DNA of 64,000 bases from Hyperoodon ampullatus (Eukaryota; Chordata; Mammalia; Artiodactyla; Ziphiidae): assembly GCA_949752795.1 (NCBI GenBank), contig OX457062.1, positions 90,633,777 to 90,697,776 of the forward strand, read 5' to 3'. This document shows positions 22,204-35,400 of the stretch, piece after piece. Within the stretch, counting starts at the first letter, position 1. Each line of letters starts with the position of its first letter. Below the pieces are notes generated by a model. That model searched no databases and was not told the DNA's origin. It worked only from the letters and a program-made list of their open reading frames with translations. The translations under genes and the position numbers were made by a program.

Positions 22204-23875
22204 ATTAGCGTTAAAAAATTTTTTTTAAATAGAAAAAAAGGACTTTTAAAATGTGCAGATACCTCAGAGATTTTCACCTTACCTATCATAGGTTGGGTCC
22301 CCTGGGAATGGTTTTTTGGACCAACAGTTTAGAGAGTTTGAGTAGAAGTGATTGATAGGAGAGTATATTCAGGACCAACACCTGTAGGGATGGTAGGGAA
22401 GCAGGACTGGATAGGGGACCAAGCTGAAATGTGATAAAGTTGCAACACAGCCTCAGCCAGTCCTATGGCTGGCTGAGAGCTGGGCTGGCCCTTCAGGGTT
22501 GCCTCAGTTTGAGGCAAAGGGCCCAGCCCTTGTACCACTGCAGTGGTTAGTCATTAGATGCAAGCTGCCTCTAGGGAGGGTGCAGTCTAGGCTGAAGCAG
22601 CTCCCAAACGCTGAAGGCAATTCCTAGAAAGGAAGTAGCCTTCAGTCCTGAAAAAGTGGGGTGGGGTGGAGGCGGGTCTGGGCAGCACACCATAGGATTA
22701 CGTTAGCCAAGCAATCTGAAAGCAAGTGACTCTAAACTCATCATCAGGATTGCACTGTAGTGATCATGTTTCCCTACCAATCGCATGTTAGGTCTCCAGC
22801 CAAGCATGCTGTCTATTGTTTCAAAAACAGATTTTTCTAATAGCTTCCAAAATCGGTTTAATGCCTGGTTTATCAAACTGAGCCCTACTTCGTAGTAATA
22901 TAATTTCACTGGAATAAAATGCCTTGGTTCTTGGTCAGAAGCCTCTGAGACAGGTGTCTTCAGGGAGAGAATGATGGCCAATGTTCACACCTTCTCCATT
23001 ATATCTGACCCCCTTGGGGTAGTGTGTTCATATAGTTCCTCTGGTGATTTCTTGGTCTTGGAGTGTTGACCATCCTCTGCCACGGTGTTTGATAATGAGT
23101 GTGGTGGCTCTTGAGATTTTAGTCACAGTGACATCATCAGCTGGCAGGGGTTTGCCTTTTTGCTCTACACACAGAGACTGGTTACTCCCAAGCACATTTC
23201 ATTCACGAAAATAATTTCACATTGTGAAATATTGTATTTTGCATGTTCAGTCTCTTCTGAGAGCCTCACAGGCATAAATAACTGTCAATACCAGTAGCTC
23301 TATTTGTCTAAAGCACTTCAGATTGGAAATGAGTTTATTAACGTCATAAATTGATACAAAATGGGTTGTCATTATATGATCCTTAGAGATAGATGGGAGA
23401 GGGAAAAGAGGACTAAAAATGAAGAGCCAAAGTGCTAGTCTTATGTTTGTAACCTGCACTTTAGAAATATCCTCAGGCCAAGAGAGCTGCATGTGGGAAA
23501 GTACCTGGCTCCTGTATAATCTCCCCTCCTTCCCATGAAATAAGATCATGGGAAGAATTTCATAGGAAAAAACCCACAGTTGAAGAAAATATGGTACCTG
23601 CTGAAATGTTTTCAAATGTTAGGAAACTCAAACTCAAGTTGTTTTGAGGTATAGAGAGGAAGTACTAGGTTAATTTTATTGAGAACTTAGGGAAGTCAGT
23701 GTTTCATTTGCTTTAGAACAACAACAAAAGTGAATGATATTATTAAGTATGGAAAATTATTAAACATTGAAAGAAATGTTTGCTTAATTAGCAAATTTTG
23801 ACATTGACCCATTTTCTAAAATATTTTTTTAAATGCAGTACTTTAAGATGAAGATTATTTTAAAATAAACTGTTA
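22204..23875. other. Intergenic, nothing recognised
   Basis: No coding exon or clear repeat was recognised. A minus-strand ORF of 122 codons (23247-23615) has no recognisable domain and no splice or composition support. Confidence 0.35.
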
Positions 23876-24020
23876 CAGGGACTTCCTTGATGGTCCAGTG
23901 GTTAAGATTCCGTGCTTCCACCGCAGGGGTCATGGGTTCGATCCCTGGTCGGGGAACTAAGATCTGACCTGTTGCATGGCAGGGCCAAAAAAAAAAAAAA
24001 GAAAAAAATTTTTAAAAAAA
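23876..24020 (+). mobile_element. Older tRNA-derived SINE, plus orientation
   Basis: GGGACTTCCTTGATGGTCCA starts the element. It contains GGGTTCGATCCCTGGTCGG (a tRNA B-box-like block), ends in poly(A), and is flanked by TTAAAATAAA followed by TGTT (23861-23874 and 24021-24035, one mismatch). Confidence 0.88.
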
Positions 24021-24035
24021 TTAAAATAAAGTGTT

Positions 24036-25920
24036 CTGGACTAGAATAAATGTATGAAAAGGTAAACATATTTTGTTAAAGAAAATCTACTCTGATTTAA
24101 AAAAGAAGTGAATGATATATGTTTAGAGGCGGAATGACAGCAACAATCAGATTCTTATCTGGGCCTCATCTCTCACTCACAGAGACACGGATCGAGCTCC
24201 ATACACAGTGCAACAGAGAGCATGTCCCTCCAGATTATAGTGGACTTATATTTATTAAAGAGGACTGATTGATGATCTTGATAGAAGGTTGCTATCCTCT
24301 AGGTACAGTGTTCATATGAACGTTTTATGAAAAATTCATGTTCACGAACTCTCACACGTGGCTGCTCACAGAGCAACATTTTGCATGTATTTTGAAAATG
24401 GTTTCCATGTTTTCTCTCTCACACGATTTTCATATTCTCCTAGACTCCAAAGCTCTTTCTTTTGGGAGATTCCCCTGTTTGCATTGCACAGCTCCAAGGA
24501 ACACCGTTCACATTGTAATTTCTGTGGCAGGCGACTTAAATCTCTACATGCCTGTGTTTGTTAACCCCTCCTTCACCGTTTTAAATATTTCCTTTTTTCT
24601 CGTCTTTGGTCTTGACAAAAAATTGAATAAACGGTGCAGTGTAGTGAGAAGCCATGTGGATTAAAGTACTGTGATGGGTATTTGTTGTTTGCTGCCCAGC
24701 ATCCATTATCCCTTCCTCCTGACATTACCCTGTTTCCTACAAGGAACTTCAAATTGCCTTGACTTTCACCCAGGTGACCCCTTACTCCAGGGGCAGGATC
24801 TGACGGTGATCGGTGTACTCCAATTAGCATATTCTTTTCCCCAGACCTCAATGATCCATTCAGGGATGGATGTACAACCCAATCAAAGATAATTTGACAG
24901 AAGGGATATTTGTTAGGACTTCTCCCACTTCTGTTTAAGCCACCAGAAATAATTCACCCTTTCTGGCTGCATGTTAAAAAGGCTGTGAACAAAGTAGCAA
25001 ATCCCTATCCTCCAAGAGCATACGTTCCAGCAGCAGGAAACAGGCAGTAAACAGGTTGGATGGAATGGTGTTCGGAAACAAGGAGAAAAATTAAAAAGAT
25101 AAGGAAAAGTGGTTAGAGAGGTAATGGGAGGCAAGATCTGCATAGAACTCTGTAGACCGTTATCAAGACTTTAGCTTCGACTCAGAGTGAGATGAGAAAC
25201 CACTGGGGGTTTTAGGAAGAGCAGTCACATGATATGACGTAAACTATAACAGGACATTCTGGCCTCTGTGTTGAAAGGGGAAAAGAATGGAGGCAGGGAG
25301 ATCAGTTATGACAGCTACGAGGCTGTAGTTTATTGAAATATTGGTTCCAATTCTTCACTCCTCAATAGAATTAAATCTAGAGAGAGAGGGAAGCATATCT
25401 ATAAAGAAATTGTGAGTGCAGCTTTTGACACATGGAACTAACTAGAGTCAAACACACAAAAAACCCACAAAGTTTCTTGGAAAAGTTTATTGGCAAAGCA
25501 TTGCCAACAACTAAAAGAGGCTGAGGGTGTGCAAGATGTAAACATCTTTGTACTCTCGGTTTTCTACGGACAGGAATCAGGTTGAGACACATCCACCCAA
25601 AAGGGTAATTTTCCAATGCCCTTTCCAAGGAAAGATGTATGGAAGATGATGGAAAAAGAATGATTGCCTAGATTGTAGAAATAAGAGCTATGGAGACTAG
25701 ACTGGACAGTCATTCTTAGGGAGCAGAACCAGCGCTTAACCATGAAACATTATCTCCCCTCCCCAAATAGAGGAACCTGAGGACCTTTGCTCAGTGGGAT
25801 TTTATAATTGGTTTGGACCAGTGACTGCTGTTTGCTTCCATTATTCTCCTTTATAAATGAGAGTACTTTTTAGTGGTTATGTTATCCCTGTCCATTATTT
25901 GTGGTATGTTGGGCGTATGA
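24036..25920. other. Intergenic, decayed repeat-like text only
   Basis: No exon was recognised. From about 25000 to 25290 the sequence resembles L2 internal text (for example GCAGTCACATGATATGACG and an aggacattctggcctctgtg block) at low identity. Confidence 0.3.
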
Positions 25921-25933
25921 GAAGACACTTGCT

Positions 25934-26043
25934 TTTTTTTCTTTTTTTGGCCATGCCACACAGCTTGTAGGATCTTAGTTTCCTGACCAGGGATCGAACC
26001 CACACCCTCGGCAGTGAAACCAATGGACTGTCAGAGAATTCCC
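25934..26043 (-). mobile_element. Older tRNA-derived SINE, minus orientation
   Basis: A T-run is followed by TTGGCCATGCCACACAGCTT and CTGACCAGGGATCGAACCC, ending at the reverse-complemented head. An exact 12-bp target duplication AAGACACTTGCT lies at 25922-25933 and 26044-26055. Confidence 0.9.
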
Positions 26044-26217
26044 AAGACACTTGCTCTTTTAATTCATAGGTCTCTACATCAAGAAGAGCCATATCAGGGC
26101 CTGATGTGGATCCTGGACTTCAAGGATTTGATGGATCTTTTAGGGGCCATGGGATAGAAATGAATGTATTTTGCATGTCAAAAGGATGTGAATATTTATA
26201 ACCAAGAGCGCAGACTG

Positions 26218-26735
26218 TGGTAGATTGAGTTATTGGTTCCTCACAACTCTTCACTACCTCTTCATATGTACTATGCATACACTAGGCCTTTGCCACGGTT
26301 GCATGGTAAGCAGTGTATTTCCTCACCTCTTGACTTTGGGCTCGGTCACATGACTTTGTTTGGTCAATGGGATGTTAGTGGAAGTGTTAGGAGCAAAAGC
26401 TTGAAATATTCTCCTATGTTGGCTTTTCCTGCTTGTGCTTCTGTGACCACCATGAAAAGAGCACGGCCCGGGTAGCATTTTCAGCGTGGGCTCTGAATAG
26501 GACACATGAAACAAAGGGACTGCAATTGACTCTTGGGCTCACAGCTTGAAGCAGACCTTCCCCAACTAACCCACAGACCCTTAGCTTAGAGCAGACCTGA
26601 ATTTACTCTCAAGCTTGAAGTCGAGCGCAGCTCAGCTAAAGTCTACATGGACCTACAGGTCCATGAGAAAAAATAATTGTCTTAAATCATTGAATTTGGA
26701 ATGGGTTGTGCAGCATTAGTGTGGCGATGACCAAT
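26218..26735. repeat. Ancient dispersed repeat, copy 2 (family not identified)
   Basis: Diverged copy of the element at 13424-13925, with the shared blocks in the same order and orientation. Its end (TTGGAATGGGTTGTGCAGCA) is also similar to the end of copy 1. Confidence 0.5.
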
Positions 26736-26739
26736 ATAG

Positions 26740-27335
26740 AGGTAATTGCAGTAATTCATGAGAGAGATGATGGGAACTAGGACCAGGGTGATAACAATAG
26801 AAGCGGTCAGATTCTGGGTATATTTTAGCGACAGAGTCCACAGGTTTTGCTAATAGATTGTAAACGGGATGTGAGAGAAAGAGACGAGTTGGGGATGAAT
26901 TCTAGGTTTTTGGCTTGAGCAAGCAGAACACTGGAATGGCCATTTTTCAGAGATGGGAAAAACTGAGAGAATGAAGATTTGAGGGGTATTATCAGGAGCA
27001 CAAACATGCTACTGGACATGTTGTTTGAGTTGCATATAAACATCCAAATAGGGATGTGCAGTAGGCAGTTGATTATACAAGTTTGGAGCTGGAGTGGAGA
27101 AAGATCCAATATATGCAGGTACACATCTGGGAGTGATCAGTATGTAGGTGGCTTTTAAAGCTGAGACTGGATGAGATTCACAGGTAAGTATGATCACTTG
27201 AAAAGGGGTCCAAGGACTGAGCCTCGGGGCATTTTAGTATTTGGTGGTTGAGGAGTTGAAGAATTAGCAGCAAAGGAGATTGAGAAGGAGCAGCCAGAGA
27301 GATAAGAGGAAAATCAGACACATGCAAATAAAGTA
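26740..27335 (-). repeat. Old LINE-like repeat remnant
   Basis: Blocks such as ATGGGAAAAACTGAGAGAATG, CTACTGGACATGTTG, AGTAGGCAGTTGATTATAC and CCAAGGACTGAGCCTCGGGG recur widely in mammalian genomes as an ancient dispersed element. I cannot assign the exact family, and the strand is uncertain. Confidence 0.45.
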
Positions 27336-27435
27336 TTAATTCATATGTATGGTCCTAACACACCACACACATTCCTCTTCTACCTTCTCCTCTTTCTTTT
27401 CCTCCTTCACCAAAAATATCACCATCCCTAGATTT

Positions 27436-27440
27436 GTGTG

Positions 27441-27471
<31 letters not shown>

Positions 27472-27472
27472 A
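27436..27472. repeat. (TG)n microsatellite
   Basis: Interrupted TG dinucleotide run of about 18 units with one TTTG interruption. Confidence 0.9.
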
Positions 27473-29120
27473 TATACTGACTATATGGAAGGCACAGTTT
27501 TAATCACTTCACATGTATATTAGAATTATTGAAAAAGTTAACTGGTATCTTTTTTTGCCCCACTATATATTCACTGGGAAAGAAACTTTTTCTCTTCTGG
27601 TCTTCTCTCCAGGACAGGGAAGTCAAGTCTTTGCCTAATTTGGAGTTCCCTTGATAATCTCCCAAGCAGGATGACTTTGTTTGGGGTGGAAAGGGGTTGG
27701 ATTGGAATAGGTGCTTTGAATGGAATGAAGGAATGAACAGCTGGAATCCTGGAAGCCAGTTGATTTTTTTCTCTCTAAGCCTGGGAGAAGGGGGTTAAGG
27801 ATGGGTGGAAGGGGTCCATTGGGTATTAGAGACTTGTGTTTAGCTAGCACATAGCTCTCTATTGGCAGTAAGACCTTGGAAGAGGGATGGCTGCCTGGAG
27901 GTGAGTGGAGATCAGAGGATGAATGTCACAACCTGGAAATCATTGGCATAAGTCGACTGTATTTGGGTGAAGAAGATCACTTGGGTGAACTTCTGTTGTA
28001 CAGCCTAATAAAGGCTCTGATAGGAAAGGGCAATCGGGTAACTCAAATGGGGTACCTTTCTGCTTTGCAAAAAGAGAATGTCTGAGCTTAAGACAAGGAT
28101 CTCAGTGTATGCAGTTGATGTGCATAACATATGGCTGGTTTTAGAAGCTCTTCAAGTCTGAGCCGCCCAAGCATGTTATTGAGCTTTGGGGAATAATGGC
28201 TGTGTGACTGTGAACTAAGAGAGGTGTCACCCTAGAACCAAAGCCTGGGACATCCATTGTGGTGCAGACAGGAATATTAACCAGCCAGGACATTACCTCA
28301 GTCTGTTGCTCGTAGATGGCAACAACATTAATTAAATGTTAAGACTCCATTTTCTCTCCATATTGTTTTGGGAAGGGAACTGCATCTTTTGGTCTAAGAC
28401 ATGAACCCTGCAGTTTCTTGGATATTCTAGGGTGGGGAAGCCTCAAAAAGGGAAAACTGAACTTTCTAAAAATAAGGCACTGGCAGCTTGAATGGTTCAC
28501 TGAAAAAAAAAAAAAAAAAAGACATAGGCTCCTGAGTTTGTGAAATAGGTATTATCATTTACACATTAAAGAAACTTGGGAAGTTTTAGCTAAAGAAGAG
28601 AGCATTTATGATGTTATGATAACTTCTTTTTTGCAAATGTTATGCATTAGTCTTATTCTGTGTGGTTCTGGAGAGCAAGACAATAAAAAAAAGAAAACTG
28701 TCAGCTGCATGAGTGTAAGAGCAGATATTTACTACTAAATCCCAGCACATGAATTGTGTGCAATACATTTTTTTTCAATAAAAGATTGCATACATGACAA
28801 ATGAAAACCAATGGGTGAAACTTACAGGGAGACAGATTTTTGACTCAACTTATCTTCTAATAATTTGAGTTATTCAAAAACTAAATGGACTATCCTTGAA
28901 AAGCAGTGGAATTCTCTACTACTGGGAGTGAAAGAGGAGCCAAAGGACTATTTTTCAGGGATGTGATAGAGAGGAGTTATTCATGAGATAATGGTTAAAT
29001 CACACAGCCTCTGAGATCTCTGAAAACTCAGATACTCCAGCTTTGTAATTCTAAATCCAAGGGTCTCTAGACGTAGACTTGGGAGAAGTATAAATAAGAC
29101 TCATGATCTCAGAGAAGTCT
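27473..29120. other. Region just beyond the SPA17 3' end, nothing recognised
   Basis: Contains a 20-nt A-run at about 28503-28520 and AT-rich unique sequence. No exon or named repeat was recognised. Confidence 0.35.
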
Positions 29121-29146
29121 TCAAGAGGCATGTGTTCAATGGCACG

Positions 29147-29152
29147 TTTATT
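29147..29152 (-). terminator. SPA17: Probable SPA17 poly(A) signal (AATAAA)
   Basis: AATAAA on the minus strand, 156-161 nt after the SPA17 stop codon. Cleavage would be expected 10-30 nt beyond, at about 29120-29137, giving a short 3' UTR. The assignment rests on position and motif only. Confidence 0.6.
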
Positions 29153-29307
29153 AAACAAGTGCTCACGACAGGTTTTCACAACAGCAACAAATGTTATTTC
29201 ACTACATCAAATCTCACTTATTAAGAAAAAAAAGACAGTCACAACAAGGTTGATGGATTTGGATTTTTTCGTGTTTTCTGGGGGTAAAGCCAGTCTCCTC
29301 ACTCGTT

Positions 29308-29442
29308 TTACTCTGTTTTTTCTTGAAGATCACTTGATTTCATTTTCTTTACCTCCTTTCTGGCTAAGTGTCCCCGGAAGGCTGCTTGGATTTTGAGAGC
29401 AGCATTTTCCTCCATGTCCTTGTCTTCTTCAGAAGATTCATT
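29308..29442 (-). CDS. SPA17: SPA17 last coding exon (IQ motif and stop)
   Basis: Encodes residues 101-144. An acidic start (NESSEEDKDMEEN) precedes the IQ motif and a lysine-rich tail ending LQEKTE before TAA at 29308-29310. The acceptor follows a long pyrimidine tract (TTTTTCTCCTTTCTGAG). Phase 0 entry. Confidence 0.95.
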   Translation of the reverse strand, partial: NESSEEDKDMEENAALKIQAAFRGHLARKEVKKMKSSDLQEKTE

Positions 29443-32400
29443 CTCAGAAAGGAGAAAAAGTAAGAGAGTTCTTAAGCATCTCGTATTTTGATGCTATAAA
29501 AATAAGTGCATAAACTTAATCAACTTAGGGATGTCACAATCGAGATGGGTTGATTCCTGAAGGAATTTTATATATCATCACGTTGTATATGTACCAAATA
29601 GTGAATGCCAAAATATCAGACATCTTGTTTTGTCACTCTTTGATATGTCTCTGCAATAAAGGATCGTTGCCAACTTCTTCCCCGCAAAACAGCTACTATT
29701 CAACAGCTTCCTATTTAACATTTTTTTGGGGAAATAAGTGAGAATCCTTGAAGCAGGGTAAAAATGCCAAGAAGAATAGTAAATGTGCTGTTTCAAAATA
29801 ATCATGATTACACAAAATGGATTATTTTTAATTTCTCAATGATTAGCTAATTAAAATCGTACATTTAAAGTGAAATGCCAAAGAGGAATCCATTTAGTCC
29901 AATAAAATCAGTTTTAACATGGTTGGTTGAATTTTTGTACACAGCTTCCTTTTTAAAAAATATTTAGGTATAATTTACAGATAGTGAAATGCACAGATCT
30001 TAAGTGTACAGGTCAATAGATATATAGCTTTTAATATATTTTTTTAATTATGAAAGTGATACATATACATTTAAAAACTTAAATACCACTGGTAGTGAAA
30101 GTTTTCTCCATCTTCCCAAATCCTATACCTAAAAGGTAACCCATCATTATGCATTGAGTATATATATCCTTCTAAAATTTCTCTATATACAAATGTATTC
30201 ATATGGGTATATGTTTGCCTTTTTATTAAAAAAATGGGATCATGCTAATCACAATGTTCTGCAGCTACTTTTCCCATGTAACAATGTATCTTGTTTCCCT
30301 TTTTCCCTTTTTCTATGTTATTCAGTATATAATTCTGCCCATTCCTATTTTTTTTAATGATACCATTGTAGTCCATTGTACTGATATACTTTGATTTATT
30401 TATTCATTCTCCTACTAATGGACCTTTGGGTTGTTCAACCCCCCCTCCCCCCATGACAAAGAGGCAAATCTAGCTCTTAAACTTTAATATGCAAACAGAT
30501 TGGTATAAAATCCTCTGAGATGATGCCCTAATGTGGGCAAATGAATTATGCTGAAGTTGGAAATCAATGGGCTCTCAATTCAAAGTCATAAAAACCTGTG
30601 CAAGGGCACCTATTAAAGATGTAAGGAAATGACACTACCTTCCTTCTTTCCTGACCTCCCACTGCATCTTATGCTAATGTTAGGCTGATTGAGTTGCACT
30701 GATATAATTCTGAGATGACTTATAAAGGTTATAAGGTAAACTTATGACCCACTGGGTAGGAAGTAAGGTATTCCTGGAGGGGGATTTCCCATTTTGGGTG
30801 TCAATTATTGGGTAACTAACTGGGACATTAATACATGAAAAGAAACTCAGAAGTTTGGCCTTCAACACTGTAGACTGTGAGTTCTTCTTTCTCACTAGGC
30901 TTGGTCCTCTTGAATCTGGACTACGAAGCATATAGGCAGTGACATGCTGGTAAATGTTTAACAACTGGCTCTCCAGAAAAAAAAATTGGTCCTGATTTGT
31001 AGTATTTATCATGATCTTAATACTCCCACTGTGGCTGATTTCAAGCTATCAAAGTGATATTATTGAACATGGGGTTGTGTACATATGTGCACGATTGTCT
31101 CTTAAGAGCTGGCTTTAGCACACCACTGAATACAGGCATCTTTGAGAGTGGACTGAGCCTAACCCATTGTTGCTTGGATGTAGGCTGTCAGGCAGGAAGT
31201 CATTTTTGTAGAGCGAAATGCATGGAAGATGAGTAGGACTCATTGTGTAAAGCCATTTTATTTGGCTGTACGCAATTCCCCATGAGCTTCCTTTTGTTAT
31301 ATCTGAACCTTTACCACTGTGTGGTGATGACAGCATCAATTAGTGAAAAGTTCCTGAACTGGAAGGTGAATCCGAAGGATCAAGACTGAGGCTGTATACC
31401 CTGAGAAAACCATAATTCAAAAAGACACATGCACCCCCAATGTTCACTGCAGCACTATTTACAATAGCCAGGACATGGAAGCAACCTAACTGTCCATCGA
31501 CAGATGAATGGATAGAGAAGATGTGGCACATATATACAATGGAATATTGCTCAGCCATAAAAAGGAACAAAATTGGGTCATATGTAGAGACGTGGATGTA
31601 CCTAGAGATTGTCATACAGAGTGAAGTAAGACAGAAAGAGAAAAACCAATATCGTATATTAACACATATGTGTGGAATCAAGAAAAATGGTACAGATGAA
31701 CCTATCTGCAAAGCAGAAATAGAGACACAGACGTGGAGAACGAATGTATGGACACCAGTGGGGGGAAGGGGTGGGATGAATTGGGAGATTGGGATTGACA
31801 TATATACACCACTGTGTATAAACTAGATAACTAATGAGAACCTGCTGTATAGCACAGAGAACTCTACTCTGTGCTCTGTGGTGACCTAAATGGGATGGAA
31901 ATCCAAAAAAGAGGGGATATATGTATACATATAGCTGATTCACTTCGCTGTACAGCAGAAACTAACACAACATTGTAAAGCAACTACGCCTCAATAAAAA
32001 AATTTTAAAGAAAGACTGAGGCTGTGATTTTTGTCTGTTCTTCCCCTTGGGGAGATTTTCCCATCCATAATCTTCTTCCATAATCTTGGAAAATAAGATT
32101 TTATTTTTAAGGGGAAGAATGAGTTTTCCTTTATAAGAAGCATGGCTAAAACTGATCCACCAGTTAGTATATCACTGGTGCTAGCTATCTAAAAAGCAAA
32201 ATCATGATTTTAGCAATATGGATAACAGACTGGATTCATATTTGGAGGATAATTTGAAATTGAGGGATGTCATTCTTTGTAGGAATCCAATAGTACGTGG
32301 AAAATATAACTTACTAAGGCTGTCACCTCTTTCATAGATGTCTGAGACTTTTCTTTTCCAGGCTCACATTTCTCCAGTGGTTCTTGCTCCTAGAGAGGAG

Positions 32401-35400
32401 AGGGCCAAATAGACAATGTTTCCAAAACAGTAAAGTCTTGGATCAAACTGCTTAAAGGTAATTAAATATTACTTTAAGTTATTGATAAGTGGTGGGAATT
32501 AAACACATATTTTTTAACAAGGAAAGTAGGTTGGGAAAAGGGATAAAAGAAAACTCTCAAGGGAATATGCATAAACAAATATTAAAGACTAAGGAATTGG
32601 TTAAAAAAAGTTTGATCTTTTGCTTTTGGAATGTGTATAATATTGTTTTATATTAAAAACAAACCATTGTCTTATACTAAAAGTTTATATGATGCTGTAA
32701 TGAATCCTGAACAAGGAGTAAAAAAGAGGTGCCAATAGTTTCTCAAACAGGAATGAAATAAATGCTATTGTATTCCATAGTATGAGGTCAAGTTGACTTT
32801 TTAATGATGTTTGTAGATTAAAAACTGAGTCAAAGAAGGAAATTTTGCTGTAGGGAAGGATTTAAATAGAAAAAAGGGAAACCAGCTCCATCTATTTTGA
32901 CATGGTTACTGAAATATTACTCCAGAATAGAAGCATGGTTAACTCACAACCTTATGGGAAGAGCTTCTTTAATTCATAAAACGTAAATTTAAGGACATAT
33001 AAGCTAATCAAATAAAGCCGTTAGAATTCAAAAGAGAAGAAAAACCACTCTAAAATTGCTACGTGAATAAGATTTAAAATTTTTCAACATTATTCCTTTT
33101 ATTTCAATAAAACATGAACACAGAGAATCTAGTTAAATGGAAATAAACAGAACACCCTCATATCTGGCAGGCACAGATGGATGGAAATTCACTTGAATTC
33201 ATGGAATAAGTGACAGGGGGATTTCCTCAGGAAATCCCCCAAATCTACTGTGCAACACCATCAAAATTTGACCTTTGTTAACTCCTTTTAATTCTAATAT
33301 CTGCTGCTGCTTCATGGCTAATGTATTATCATACTTGCCTAGAGTACTGCTTCTCAGACTTTAATGTACCTACAAGTTACTTTGTGGATCTTGTTAAAAT
33401 TTAACCTCTGATTTGTAGACCTGGGGTAGAGCTGGAGATTGAATTTCCACCAAGTTGCCAGTTGGAGGCAATGACGCTGGATCACACACAGCCTTTCTCA
33501 ACCGGTGTTCCTCATTGGGATCATAGAACACAGAATTCTTGAAGTGATTATTTTTCTCAATTTTCCAAAGGATGGTACATAAATAGAATCATTCTAGATA
33601 CAAAGAAGAGACATTGATTCCTTACGTGCAATGGATGCCTTTGGCTTAGGGCTTAATTATTTTGAGATGTCTTGGTTGAGAAAGATTGGCTCTGAGAATG
33701 CTGCTAAAGAGAAGATGGATTTTTTCTCTGAACAGATTGGCTTAATAGAGAAGACTCTACACCATTATCATCTTTAATTCTAATCAGTCTTTTGTAAGAC
33801 GTCAATGATAATGAACTAATTGGACAAACAGCGTTTTATTTTATGAAATATCATTCATTAATTCAACCAATATTTATTGTGTATCTGCTATTGATAAGCA
33901 CTGTGATACTCAATAACATTGGAACAACAAATGAAAGTAATTATACTATCACTTTCAAGTACATACTTCCTGTTGATCATCTCTAAATTTAAGCTAAGTA
34001 CTGTACACGATTCAGATACCTTAGAAAAGAATTTCTTGCCAGAAAGAACAGCACAATCAAAAAGGTTTCATAAGATATTTGTGATGCCTCTCACAATATT
34101 CATGATTTTGGGAGATCCCAATAATCTCTGTATTGGAGACAAGGAGAAGAATTAACCAAATCCAATAGCTTCACGGGACTATACCTTGAATGCATGGTTG
34201 TTGTAGAAGCGGTCATCTACCTTAGTCCCCCATTCTGCTGGATCAAAGTTGGTTTCTAAATAACAAAAATATAATAATTTCAGACTTACTTTGAGTTCAT
34301 TAAAGTAAATGTAGACTAGTAACGTAAAATGTTTTCTTTTTCAAATTATAGGTCCTTTACTGCCAGTCGAAAATTTTATTGACGTTGTACACAGCCTACT
34401 GCTGTAGATATAACCAGTGATTATTAAATATATGATGATGAATTAAACATTAGATGAACCCTTGAGGATATTTAGAAAGGCAGTTAAAAAACCTAATTGC
34501 TGCTTTCAGAGTTTACAGTAAAATGGGAGAGACAGAGAACAAATGTTAATACTTAAATATAAGTACAGAAATTTATCATTATATAATTATGGAAACTTAT
34601 TATGTATTAGCAAACATGGGGGAAAATGTAAAAAAAATAAATGTTAAACAGTAAGGAAGTTTGGAAAAGTGAAGGATGGGAGAAGTTTTTAAAAATTAGG
34701 TATATTATGCAGTCAGTTGACATAGAAGTATTTAAGCAGAATTTTTCTTTAACTTTTCATTATGAAGAATTTCAGACTTAGAAAGGAGAATAATAACAAA
34801 TTTTCATGAGCACATTACTCAGATTCAACAATTATAATCTCATGATTGATCTTATTTTATTTGTAACTTCACTCACTTTCCTGCCCTTTCTTCTGATTAT
34901 TTTCAAGCCAATCCCAGGCATCCTACTATCTTATCTACAAATACTTGCTTCAGTATGCGTCTCTAAGATATAAAGCCACAATACCATTATCACACCTAAA
35001 ACTACTAACAATAATTCCTTAATATCATCAACTATCCAAATTTCTCCCATTGTCTAATATATTTTTGTTTATTTATTTTTTTACTGCTGATTTGTTCAAA
35101 CCAGGACCCAAACAATGGGCACACACAGCCTTTTGTTATGTCTTTTAAATCTCTTATAATTGAAACCTCCCTACCTCCCACCCCACATTTTTTTCCTTGC
35201 AATTTATTTGTTGAGGAAATTGAGTCATTTTTCCTTTGGAGTTTTCCACAGTTTAGATATTTCTGATTTCATTCCCACTATGATTTTTTTTACCAAGTTC
35301 CTCTGCCTTTGAATTTCCTGTAGATTGCTAGTTAGATCTATAGGTCTTATCTGATTCAGGTTTGAGTTTTTTTTTTTCAAGAATACTTCATAAGTAGTGC

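Noticed and set aside
23247..23615. 122-codon minus-strand ORF
   Set aside because: No domain, no initiation or splice support, AT-rich random-looking composition.
1..29000. Neurogranin (NRGN), the neighbour expected from human synteny
   Set aside because: I looked on the minus strand for its short first coding exon and its IQ-motif exon and found neither. It probably lies left of the window.
31440..31826. 128-codon plus-strand ORF
   Set aside because: It is the end of L1 ORF2 inside a truncated, target-duplicated L1 copy, not a host gene.
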